Below are positions 1-9,100 of a DNA stretch of 13,926 bases, in pieces. The notes beneath the pieces are model-generated. The model searched no databases, was not told the DNA's origin, and saw only the letters and a program-made list of their open reading frames with translations. The stretch's first letter is position 1. Every line of letters begins with the position of its first letter. The stretch is from Spirogloea muscicola. Its lineage: Eukaryota > Streptophyta > Zygnematophyceae > Spirogloeales > Spirogloeaceae. The stretch spans positions 4,694 to 18,619 of the forward strand of contig WELB01000416.1 of NCBI GenBank assembly GCA_009602725.1, read 5' to 3'. A program made the position numbers and the translations under genes.

Positions 1-428
1 GGGATGGGCCCCGTGAGGCCGGGCGGCAGAAGCTCGACGTCAAGGGTCGTGAGCGCTGTGGCATTGCCGAGCTCCGGTGGCAGCGGCCCGCGCAGTCCAC
101 TGTGGGAGAGGTAGAGAAAGTAGAGGCGCTTGAGGCGGCCGAGCGACGATGGCACGGCGCCCGTCAAACGGGGGTTGGAGTTGACGTCGAGCACCCGGAG
201 GCTCTCGCAGTCGCCCAGCTCGTCGGGCAGCGGCCCCGTGAAAGTGTTGCCGTCGAGGTGCAGGACCTGGAGGCGGCGCAGCCGCGCGAGCTCGCCGCCG
301 GGGATGGCCCCTGTCAGAGCATTCCGCGACAGGTAGAGGCGCACGAGCTCGCCGAGGTCGCCGAGGCCGGCGGCTGCCGGTAGCTCCCCGGCCAGCTTCA
401 TGTCCATGAGGTCCAGCTTGACCACGGC
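1..428 (-). CDS. Plant-type leucine-rich-repeat protein, partial (runs off left edge)
   Basis: On the minus strand an uninterrupted frame reads leftward from about 461, and clear repeat homology starts at 428 (AVVKLDL). It shows about five successive repeats of the plant-specific type: LYLSRNALTGAIP, LHLDGNTFTGPLP, LDVNSNPRLTGAVP, LYLSHSGLRGPLP and a final LTGPIP at the edge. This 24-residue pattern with the LTGxIP signature is typical of extracellular LRR domains of plant receptor-like kinases and proteins and of related algal LRR proteins, where it forms a ligand or protein-binding solenoid. No kinase, membrane segment or Cys-rich N-terminal cap is visible. The frame meets a stop at 462-464, so the gene either starts at Met407 or has an upstream exon that I could not place. 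The next gene starts divergently at 612. Codon third positions are strongly G/C. The repeat identity is secure; the full protein type is unknown. Confidence 0.82.
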
Positions 429-611
429 AGCGCCGGCCCGCCCCTCCCTTCTCTCCCACCCTCACCCCTCCCTCCCTCCTTCTGTGGGCCCGCTGGCCAG
501 GCCGCCAGCCAGCCAGCCACACCCGGCTGTACCCCCCTTCCTCTGCTCCCCCACTTGCGTCGCCCACAACCCACAAGCCCGAGCTGCAGCTGAGCCGCCG
601 CCTCGCCCGCC
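429..611. promoter_or_regulatory. Short divergent intergenic region, probable shared promoter
   Basis: Only about 180 bases separate the minus-strand LRR coding sequence from the plus-strand phosphatase start, so the two promoters must overlap, or the LRR 5' exon lies here. The plus strand is strongly pyrimidine-rich between about 440 and 550 (runs of CCTCCCT and CCCCTCC) and has a short GCCA tandem repeat near 503-518. No TATA box is evident. Promoter function is inferred from gene orientation only. Confidence 0.4.
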
Positions 612-3600
612 ATGGCGCCACTCGCCGTGCTGGCGGCGCTCGTGTCGCTGCTTTCCGTCGCCAATGCTCAGGTGAGGGCGCTTGGGCTCGAGGTGGAGCT
701 GCCTCGATTCCGCTCCAGAATGCAGCCCCTCCAGTGTCGGCCCGCCATCGGGCCGGCTCGCAGCAGCAGGAGCTGCCTGAGCCTCTGGGCATCTGCGGCG
801 AGCGGATCAGGCTCGAGGCGCCTTCTGCATGCGGAATGGAGGGCCCTGCGGACGCGATGAGCGTGATGTGCTGACGCCCTGCGCTGGCCTTGCCTGTTGT
901 TGGCCCGCAGTACTTTGCGCCTGGCCCTCCGGGCGTGACGCTGACCTCCAAGCCCAGCCCCTCGCAATTCCTCATCCAGCCAGCATTCATCCGCCCCTAC
1001 ACTGGCGACGACATCCCTGTCACCTATGGCATGCAATTGAATGGCACCAATCTCCCTGAGCAAGTGAGCATTTCCTGATTCGCTGTTCGATACGGCCTGC
1101 ATGTTGCACGACGGCAGCTCGCAGCACACGCAGGTGTCTCTCGTGAGAGGCTGCTGGTCGCATTCGGGCTCACCGTCACTCCTGTCTGCCTGTGCCCAGG
1201 TGCTCGTCTCGCCCGCCAGCCCCGATGGGTCCATGTACACCGTCAAGTGGCAGACGCCCCGGGCTCTTCTGTCCCCTGCCACGGTGTACTACAGCACTGT
1301 GTTCCCCGTGCCCACAAAGACGGCGAGTCACGTCACGTAAGTTCGTTAACACGTACCCGTTTCGCTCATAAGCTTGTCTGCAGAAAGGAGGCCATTGCAT
1401 CTGGACGCGGGTAGCCAACTACTATGACTAGTATCACCGGTCCTTTGCCGCGGATGCTTGTTCCCTGTTCCAGGTGTAAACAGTAGCCCTCAGTATCGCC
1501 CCTCTCAACAGCAGCCTGCCACACTGCAGCAGTGATTGTCAGCCACTGCCTCACCTGCCAGAGTGGACTTCTTGTTCATGCCGCCTGTGCAGTGTTCTCC
1601 CCCACAACTACACAGTTTACGCGGGCTACCCCGGGGAGTACCACTCCGGCGACATCTACTTTGCCCAGATTGGGCCCCTCGCATACAACACCGTCTACTA
1701 CTACGAGATTGTCTCAAAGGCCGCACCCTCACAGAATCGCACTTACCAATTCAAGACCATGCCGGCCGTCGGCACCCCCTGCAAGATTGGCCTCATTGGT
1801 AAGCAGCATTGCAGTGGTGCAATGTGGCACCATCATTACAGCGAAGCCACCTATGATGACCTTGGGCATCGATGGCTGTTGTTCTGCATTGTGCGAATCT
1901 CATTCAGCTTTGTATTGCAACATCCATTAGGATCGCTGTTGTGTCCTCAAGCATGGCACCAACTTCCTCCAGCTCTACATTCATTACTCCTGTGAGTTGG
2001 CCATGCAGCTGACGTGGGCCAGACGAGCAACTCCTCCTCAACTTACGACAATGTGAACCTTGGTCATCCCGACGTCATTCTCTTTGCTGCGGATCTCTGC
2101 TATGCTGACAACTTTGGACCCCCCTGCGCCCCATTCAACGGTACGGACGTGCCCAGTGGCCCCAGCAGGACCTGCGGTGAGGGAGGCCTCCGCTGGGACT
2201 CGTGGGGCAGACTCTCCGAGAAGACCCTCTCCTTATATGTAAGTCAGGGGCCTGCCAGCACCTGTGTGAGCATATCATGTCATGGAGGTCTTTTGCTGCC
2301 GTTCTCCTGGCTTACCTCTATTACCTCCATCACCTCTATCTCTGACCTTGGATACTTGGCTGCCAGCCCACCACCTTCGTTGCTGGCAACCACGAGGAGG
2401 AGGGTGTGGCTGCATGGAACGCAAGCGCCACCCTCTTCATTGCTTATAGAAACCGCATCCCCGGCCACGTCGTGTCCCCCGTCAGGTAGTCCGTCAATGC
2501 AATGCTTGGACGGGCTTCTGCGCCTAGGCAGAAACTCAATATCAAAGACATGAATAGCCTCCCAATTATTACAGATTGGTGATTCTTCATTGCATAGGGC
2601 TACCTTGAGTATTGGTGCAATGCTTTGTAAGCCAGTCAGTGACCTGTGACCCATCAACTTGGCAGTGCTTCGGCCTCACCCAAGGCCCCCTTCTTCTACT
2701 CCTTCAATGTTGGATACGTCCATGTCATTGCCCTCTCCTCGTACGAGCCCTTCACCAAGTACACTCAGCAGGTGGGCTCTCTGTCAAACTCGACTTGCGC
2801 CTGTTCCATCTTAGCAAGACTTCACATGTTGAGAAGAGTGGCAAGTGCACCGCATGCAGTCGCTAAGGACCTCTGCTGATGAATCTCATGTCAATTTGCA
2901 ATGCAGTACAATTGGCTGAACAGTGACCTTGCAGCAATCAACCGTGCCATTACTCCGTTTGTGGTCGTCTTCTTCCACAGTCCGTGGTACAATACTGACG
3001 TCTCCCACTACCTTGAGGTATACTGCCACCATCCTCTGGGAAAATTGAGAAGCATGCAGCTGTGTCCAAATCGGTATACTGCCACTTACCCATCGTGGCC
3101 CATAGCAGCTCGCTGCAGCTCCATTCAAGGACCTGGCTAACGCCTGGTGCTACTGGCTCATTACTAGGGGGAGAGCATGCGCCAGGATTATGAGGGTTTC
3201 CTGTATAATGCCAAGGTGGATCTCATTGTTGCTGGCCACGTGCACGCATACGAGCGCAGCAAGCCAGTGTACCAGGTCGCTGTCAACCCCTGCGGGCCAG
3301 TGTATGTGACTGTGGGCGATGGTGGCAATGATGAAGGTGTTGCTGGACCGTGAGTACTTTCAGCCCCTTCAGGGACCCCCCGCTTGTTTGCAATCCATGA
3401 GAGCTTGCATAGGTGGCAGGGGCTTCTTTATGTAGCTGATGACTTACCCTCTGTGACCATGTTCTCCAGCTTCTATAATGCCATGGATAATTCCCCTCCC
3501 GAGTACACCCAAACTCGCGACTACTACTTCGGCCATGCTGAGCTCGATGTCAAGAATGCTACTTACGCCGAGTTCAGCTGGTACAGATATAGTAGCACTC

Positions 3601-3804
3601 AAATTTGCATTCCACCTACGGCTGCAGCATGGTGCATGCTTCTACGAAAGTTGTGTATACTATCTCGCATTCCATTTGCATTGCTTGTAGTGCACCTTAC
3701 AAAGTCTGATAAGATGAGATTCTGCTCTACTCAGGTACCGCAACATTGATGGTAGACAAATTGGTGACTTTTTCACGCTCACACCCAAGTTCCTCTACTG
3801 TTAG
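612..3804 (+). CDS. Purple acid phosphatase, secreted, plant high-molecular-weight type (11 exons, 494 aa)
   Basis: Binuclear metallophosphoesterase hydrolysing phosphate monoesters at acid pH; family members hold Fe(III) with Zn, Mn or Fe(II). Exons: 612-671, 911-1063, 1200-1336, 1593-1798, 2009-2238, 2367-2485, 2666-2771, 2907-3017, 3168-3349, 3470-3580, 3735-3804; all introns are GT-AG and phases join without a break. Residues 1-19 form a signal peptide (cleavage after ANA), and exon 1 is exactly this peptide plus Gln, which supports the start. Residues about 68-180 are the fibronectin-like PAP N-terminal domain, beginning PEQVLVSPASP. The catalytic domain has all five motifs: DVG (D187), DLCY (D214, Y217), GNHE (N270), FFHSPWY (H361) and GHVHAYER (H398, H400), so all seven metal ligands are present. 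Motif one reads ADVGQT rather than the usual GDxGQT. N-glycosylation sequons (NGT, NSS, NAT, NRT) fit secretion. Length is normal for plant PAPs (about 430-500). Likely role: extracellular or vacuolar phosphate scavenging. Confidence 0.95.
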
Positions 3805-4615
3805 ACAGTGGCCCTTTTAGCCGTAGGTGCCTGATGAGAACAGTGCCCAGTGCTGATTGTTTCTATTCTATTCTTGGCGAGTCGACTTAGCTCTTCTAGA
3901 TACATCGATGTCACAAGTGTTATCGTCACTGGCAGTTCTAAGCCATAAGAGACTTGATGGGGCAAACAATGTGACCTTCATGTACACCAACATTGTTGGT
4001 GAAGAATTTCGCACCATGCATGTCATATCGACTTGAGGAAATGGTTGTCTTCCACATGCAAAGTGGTGCTTGGCTTGGACTTTTGCACACTGGAACATGA
4101 TTGTACTAAAGTACGAGCCTTTGTGCAACTTTTGATTCTTGCACTCCATATTGTGCTTGCTGGCGGATGACGTGATTGGGCTACCTTGACCATTTCCTAA
4201 TCAACTGCCCCTGCAATTCGTGCAACACTCTTTCTTTGTGCTTGATAGTGCTTCAGCTGCTAGGCAGGGAGTCCTTTGGGAAGTCTCTGATATTACACTT
4301 AGAATCGTCCTTTTTGAGGGTGCCTCTCGCTGATGCCAACCTGATCACCCTCCCTTGGTTCACATTGTTTGTACTGCTCCTACATGGTGGTTCATCTCCT
4401 TCTGCCAGCCAATCACTGCCACATCCTCTCAGTAGTGATTGTCAACTTGTGCATCTTACCATCCAGTGCCCCTGATGGAACTCAATTGCACGATCAACAA
4501 TTGAGATGGGCCATCTGAGCATTCTGGGGGGGGCATTTTTTCGGGCTGCCCAATCACAGCCATCGCCCGCTCTGGAAGGAACACGAATTATCAGTGGAAG
4601 GACATAGAGGAAAAG
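3805..4615. other. Intergenic, 3' flank of the phosphatase gene
   Basis: No gene was recognised on either strand. The first part must contain the phosphatase 3' untranslated region, but I see no convincing polyadenylation signal: neither AATAAA nor the chlorophyte TGTAA in a sensible place. Short minus-strand frames here (for example 3868-4149) show no family pattern. A run of G followed by a run of T lies near 4527-4540, just before the repeat nest begins. Confidence 0.5.
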
Positions 4616-4688
4616 AAGAAAGTGCGCGCCCATAGAGTAAAGAAGAAAGGGGGCCAGCAAAGCCAGCCCAGAAAGAATGGACAATGTC
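4616..4688 (-). repeat. Copy 1 of the hairpin repeat unit, reverse orientation
   Basis: Read on the minus strand this is the unit: a CATTGTCCATTCTTT lead-in, a GGGCTGGC-TTT-GCTGGCCC hairpin, then CTCTATGGGCG followed by a TTTCTTC-like end. It aligns with 4750-4816 in the same orientation and with 5040-5097, 5422-5478 and 5487-5540 in the opposite one. Two changes in the right arm turn two Watson-Crick pairs into G-U type pairs, so the stem is still possible in RNA. Confidence 0.75.
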
Positions 4689-4749
4689 AAAAACCAAAAA
4701 ACAAAAAACACACAGCTAGGCAGCTGAAGAAAATAAATTTCGTGTATTT

Positions 4750-4816
4750 GAAGAAAGGGCTCGCCCATAGAGAAGATGGGCTGGCAAAGCCAGCCCATAA
4801 AGAATGGACAATGTCC
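4750..4816 (-). repeat. Copy 2 of the hairpin repeat unit, reverse orientation
   Basis: Same unit as 4616-4688. This copy has the best hairpin: at 4776-4798 two perfect 10-base arms (ATGGGCTGGC and its complement) surround an AAA loop. On the minus strand it continues with CTCTATGGGCGAGCCC and TTTCTTC. Its lead-in on the minus strand (CTCTTTCTTTGGC, then CATTGTCCATTC) is also found split around the LINE insertion at 5177-5478. Confidence 0.8.
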
Positions 4817-4914
4817 AAAGCCAAAGAAAGAGATGCCAAAGAAGGACTACTCTACCAAACACAACATCACACTAGGGAAGCTCAATACCCCGAGGTTACT
4901 GAGCGTCCTCTGGC

Positions 4915-5095
4915 GACTGCTTAGCAGGGGTTACTGAGTAGTTAGTAGCTGCTTTGTTTCTTCTTGTGTGCTTCTTTCTTAGTGCTTCGCCTTAGTGCTT
5001 CGCCTGGCCCCCTTCTTCTTGGGCTTCTTGTACTCTGCTCATTCTTTTTTGGACTGGCTGTTCCAGCCCCTATCCTCAATGGGCGAGCTCTTTCT
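4915..5095 (+). mobile_element. LINE 3' end, copy A (severely 5'-truncated)
   Basis: The segment repeats 5311-5478 in direct orientation with clear divergence: the last residues and stop of the LINE reading frame (LLSRGY, then TGA), a T-rich 3' untranslated region with GTAGCTGCTTT and CTTCGCCT/CTTCCTCT stretches, and the hairpin unit ending GGGCGAGCTCTTTCTT. Only the final codons of the ORF are left, the usual outcome of incomplete target-primed reverse transcription. A possible short target duplication TCTGGC lies at 4909-4914 and 5096-5101, but it is too short to be firm. Confidence 0.75.
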
Positions 5096-5168
5096 TCTGG
5101 CTGATGTCTTCGTCCAATGGCATGGACTGTAGTGTAGTTCTTTTTCGGCTCCTCTTTCTTTGGCTTGG

Positions 5169-5176
5169 GATATTGT
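5169..5176 (+). repeat. Target-site duplication, left copy (GATATTGT)
   Basis: The eight bases GATATTGT lie directly left of the LINE copy B sequence and recur at 5479-5486 directly right of its 3' end. The intact related unit elsewhere has a single copy at this place (GACATTGT), which supports a true duplication made on insertion. Confidence 0.75.
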
Positions 5177-5478
5177 ATCGCATGCGCTTGGCCGTCTCGC
5201 TGCAGAGGTCCATGGCCCGTGCGCTGCACCTTCGTGCCGGGAGAGCCCTCGCTGCTGCCTCTGGCTCTGTCCAGGGGACCCACTTCCAGGACCCTAGCCT
5301 CTCTGATTTGCGGCTGCTTAGCAGGGGTTACTGAGTAATTTGTAGCTGCTTTCTTTCTTTGTGTGCTTTGGTTTCTTAGCGCTTCCTCTGGCTTCCTCTG
5401 GCCCCCTTCTCGTTCTTTGTTCATTCTTTTTTGGGCTGGCTTGTCCAGCCCCTATCCTCAATGGGCGAGCCCTTTCTT
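5177..5478 (+). mobile_element. LINE 3' end, copy B, with the last 52 codons of the polyprotein
   Basis: Codons from 5176 to the TGA at 5332-5334 read YRMRLAVSLQRSM and go on for 39 more residues to RLLSRGY, then stop. The first 13 residues are identical to the last complete ones at the right edge of the window (13884-13922), so this fragment supplies the missing C-terminus of that element. The 3' untranslated region of about 144 bases is T-rich and ends with the hairpin GGGCTGG-CTTGT-CCAGCCC, then CTATCCTCAATGGGCGAGCCCTTTCTT-like sequence. There is no poly-A tail. The insertion is flanked by GATATTGT duplications. It is a 5'-truncated, non-autonomous relic. Confidence 0.85.
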
Positions 5479-5486
5479 GATATTGT
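5479..5486 (+). repeat. Target-site duplication, right copy (GATATTGT)
   Basis: Second copy of the eight bases flanking LINE copy B. It continues directly into CCATTCTTTTTGACC, the resumed older repeat unit. Confidence 0.75.
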
Positions 5487-5519
5487 CCATTCTTTTTGAC
5501 CTGGCTTTGCCAGCCACTC

Positions 5520-5557
5520 TTCTCTATGGGCGAGCACATTCTCTATGGGCGAGCACA
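5520..5557 (+). repeat. Two tandem copies of a 19-base motif
   Basis: TTCTCTATGGGCGAGCACA occurs twice in perfect tandem (5520-5538 and 5539-5557), followed by a third start (TTCTTA). The motif is the terminal part of the hairpin unit, so this is a local expansion of the tail. Confidence 0.9.
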
Positions 5558-5560
5558 TTC

Positions 5561-6147
5561 TTAGGCAGCTAGAGAAGAAGAAGACACGACGAAAGCACAG
5601 GAAGCTCAATCCCCCCGGGTGAGCAACATCGGAGAGAAGGGGTAAAGTACGCTTAATAAATGCTCAACATAATACTTTTGGCCGTATTTCTCTAATCTGA
5701 GCACGTTCTAGTTGGTGGCAGGCGGGCTTCGTATCTGCCATCTAGTATTTAGGCATTGATTAGTGACCTTTATGTGTTGACCCGTGGTTACTGAGCGGGT
5801 CAATCTGCTGTAGGTGATGTACGTCTCTAGATTTGCTTGCCTTTGTACTTAGCCATTTAGCCTTTGTTGTTTCCAAATACACGAAAACGTTACCACGGAT
5901 CTGGGCTGTGGCCGGCGAGGCCCGAGCAGCACAGCAGGTAGTACGTCTCTGCGAGCTGCCGGCGATCACTTCGCTAGCCTACTTCTAGACACATGCAAGT
6001 GACAGGACGCTGACTGTGATTGACGAAAGTCTCTTCCAGTCGAAGGACGATGGCTGTGAGCCAGCCCACAGAAATTCAAAAATGAAGCTCGAAGAGGCCA
6101 GAAGAGCGCTGAAGCACAATCGCTTGTTCCATCAACTGCCGCCAGCC
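5561..6147. other. Intergenic, 5' flank of the GH13 gene
   Basis: No gene was recognised. A fourth GGTTACTGAG (5786-5795), also seen at 4894, 4929 and 5326 in the repeat nest, suggests a small trace of the same repeats. AGGCAGCT and GGAAGCTCAAT with a following C run (about 5563-5620) match pieces near 4715 and 4878, so the nest extends to about 5625. The promoter and 5' untranslated region of the GH13 gene should lie in the last few hundred bases; no TATA box is obvious. Confidence 0.5.
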
Positions 6148-9100
6148 ATGGCCGCCGTCGCCTCCACCGCCGGCGTCGCCGGCGGCGCCATGGCCGCGAC
6201 CGGAGTTTCATGGGCCGCGGCGGCGCAGCGCCAAGCCGTTGGCTATAGCCACGATGCTATCGGGCGCGTCGAATGGCCTTGCAAAAGCGCAGGCTATCGC
6301 GCCAATGGATTCCGGTGAGTCGGGTGGCCTTGCCATGACCGCGCCTGCCGCCGGCCAAGCCGCTGGCCAACTCAACATCTCATGACGAATCCATGTCGAG
6401 GCTGCGCACTGTAATTGACTACACTGGTCGACGGATGCTGCCCTATCCTCCATGGCAGCTGCGTTCGGAGGCGGCCGGCAGCGGGAGTCCGGCGAGCGAC
6501 GGCGCAGGTGGTGGCCGTGGAGCCGCCGCTTCAGACGGACGCCGCCCGCGACGATGCCGCAGCTCTGGTGAGGGCTCCAGGTATATGTTTCAGGGTTAGA
6601 TTGAAAGGGCTTAGGGTTCCAATTTGTCGAGAAATCGAGTGGGGCCAGGATGCGGCGGCCAGGGATCGATCCCTAGTCTGCTGACTGCGGCGCTCTTCGC
6701 GGAATCCTGGACCTTAGGCTGACACGGAGGGCCTGGGCGCGACGCTGGACGGCCGCGGCGGCTGCGTCTTCCGTGTATGGGCACCCAATGCCGACGCTGC
6801 GGAGGTCCGTCTGTGGGACAAAGCTGGGGACAGCGAGCTCTCGGGCCGCACGCTGGCCCTGGACAGAGCAGAGGATGGTGTGTGGCAGTGCCGCCTCCCC
6901 AGCGTGGACGCTGTGAGCCGCCGAGCCCTCCTGCTGCCCATCTCCACACGGGCGCCACTTCAGCATTTGGAAGTGTGCATTATCTTTCAAGATTGGCATC
7001 AGACGGAGTCTCCACTTTGCATTGCAAGACTTTGGACACTGCCACTCCACCTTCTAAATGTTCTCGATGCCTCGTTAGCAGACTCTGGGTCCAATAGCAG
7101 ACTCTGAGTCCTCACGTTACTGGCCATCCTCCCATTGCTTCTTGGCGGCAGGGAGCCAGATATCACTTCGTGATTCAGCATGGTGGGCACAGTCACGTGC
7201 GGCGCGACGCCAGGGCTCGTCAGACGGAGTATGACACCGATGCCTGCATTGTGAGCGACCGTGGGCGGGGCTACGTCTGGGCCCCATTCGAAGCGCCGCC
7301 ATGGAGCCGCCTCATCTTGTACCAGCTCCACATTGGCGCCTTCACCGGGTGCGTGACTGCAAGCAGGTCTTAAGATGTGATACATTTGCAGGTCTAACCA
7401 AAGGGATGTACTGCCAAATTATTGCAGCATTGAACTGCGCTCTTCAAAGCTTCAGTGTACCATTGCTTTCTCCAGCTAAGTTGTCGCTGATCACAAGAAC
7501 CTCCAGGGAAGGGACAGGAGGGAGGACGGGGGTGGGACTTTTGCGGCGCTTGAGCGAAAGCTGGACTACATTGCGAGCCTTGGTTTCACTGCCATCCAGG
7601 TGTGCAGACCTCACCTGCTCTCTTTCAGCGCTTGAGCAAGCCCCACCTGCCAGTTCCCAGTTAGCTTCAAGTCCACATCATCCACCAACAGTCATATATT
7701 TGACAGACAATGATGAGAGACGCTAGTCCTTGCTACAAGCCAGTCAATGCTCACAGGATGCCAAGAATGTTGCACTAAATGATGTCGATGAGTAATGCTG
7801 CATTGATGCCATTGTTGTCGTCCTCCGTGCTGTGAACAGCCTCTACCTGTGCACGAGTACTGTGGACAGTGGGGATACAACCCCCGGCTGCTGCTAGCCA
7901 TTCACCAGGCCTATGGCTCGCCCGATGAGCTCCGCCGTCTGGTGGACCAGGCCCACAGGAGAGGTGCAATAAGCAGCACGCACTGGGCAGCTCTGTGACT
8001 CTTGATTATCAGGACTCGGTATCATTTGGTGACGAGCCTCCACTGATTTGGCTGCTGATAGCTTTTGCTGCAGCTATGCAGGCCTTGCAGTGATCTTTGA
8101 TGTTGTCCTCAACCACGGAGCCGCTAAGCTGAACAGGTGCTTCATCTGACGAGCAGACCCTATCCATTGCTCCCTCCTGAGAACTTTGTTCGAATCTCAC
8201 TGTGCTGTACCACACCTGCTTTCACACCTTTAGCAAGGTTGATGACTATTATTTATGTCAGGCTACTTGACTGCTGTCAATGATGTGCCTGACAGCCTCT
8301 GGGCATATGATGGGGCAAATCCTGACAACAAAGGAGGTGAGTTACTGCACAGACGAGATTGCAAATGGGAGGTTGACGTGCATGAAAGCTAACCTGCTGC
8401 AACAAAGACGACCGCCGTTGCCTGGTGATGACGATGATGCATCTCATTGTTGTAGAGTACAGCAGTTCAGCCACAGCTTGATCAAGTCTGGGGTCTGCAC
8501 AGGCATATACTTCGATGGTGGAAGAGATACACCGTGGGGCAAGAGCTTTGCCTTCTGGCAGCGAGAAGTGCAGGCTATGCTCCTTGATGCTGCCACTATG
8601 TTCCTGGAGGAGTATAATGGTGGTCCTCTCTGCCTGTTGCCCTTCAAGCCTCAAGCATGTAGATGTCCTGCTAGTCTGTCCTGGAATCTCCAGAGGAGTC
8701 ACATGTAGACTCTTTAGACTCTTATTTTGTTACTGTCTCCACGTGTCAAACGTGTTCTTGCTCTTTCTTTGTTTTATGCTTCGGCAAGCTTAAGTGTTTG
8801 TTCTATATTTGTAGTCAGACATAAGGAAAGTAACGTCCGAAAAGAGTATCTCGTTGCAGCCAATTGTGCACTGATGCCCTGATAACAGTATGACCTGATC
8901 CTTCCTACTCATTTACTCATCTTTTCTCCATGACCCTTCAGGAGATGGCCTACGATTTGACTCAGTGCACTCAATGCCCTGGGATCTGCTGCAAAAGCTT
9001 ACTTGGCAGTTGAAGGCGAGATACCCTGAAAAGATACTCATATCAGGTGCGAGGCGACTCACTTAGTCTCCGACTATGGCAGCAGCACCACTGGTGGCCC

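Larger units (their letters stand above)
5146..5560 (+). repeat. Older hairpin repeat unit, interrupted by LINE copy B
   Basis: The left part (5146-5176, CTCTTTCTTTGGC...GATATTGT) and right part (5479 onward, GATATTGTCCATTC, hairpin CTGGC-TTT-GCCAG at 5502-5514, then CTCTATGGGCGAGC) together equal one full unit as seen intact on the minus strand at 4750-4838. Removing 5177-5478 and one copy of GATATTGT therefore restores the pre-insertion site. The unit is the same family as 4616-4688 and 4750-4816, in the opposite orientation. Confidence 0.8.

Noticed and set aside
40-990. Minus-strand open frame of 316 codons
   Set aside because: It is a shifted frame across the LRR coding region and then the antisense of phosphatase exons 1-2. 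Its translation is Arg/Ala/Pro-rich without any family pattern, while the neighbouring frame gives clear LRRs.
668-1282. Minus-strand open frame of 204 codons
   Set aside because: Antisense to phosphatase exons 2-3 and their introns; low-information composition and no domain pattern.
4942-5424. Minus-strand open frame of 160 codons, Lys/Arg/Pro-rich
   Set aside because: It is the reverse complement of the T-rich LINE 3' untranslated regions and ORF end, whose plus-strand reading is supported by the repeated copies and the match at the right edge.
6393-6599. Alternative start for the GH13 gene at 6393
   Set aside because: Its frame does not join in phase with exon 3 at 6718. The model starting at 6148 with splices 6314/6459 and 6567/6718 stays in phase and gives a plausible transit peptide.
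6590-6620. TTAGGGTT-like sequence resembling a telomere repeat or telo-box
   Set aside because: Only one imperfect occurrence (TAGGGTTC) inside an intron; no tandem array.
6661-6674. Perfect 14-base palindrome AGGGATCGATCCCT, considered as a tRNA T-arm
   Set aside because: It lies in a GH13 intron, lacks a proper GTTCGA core, and no acceptor stem or A box can be built around it.
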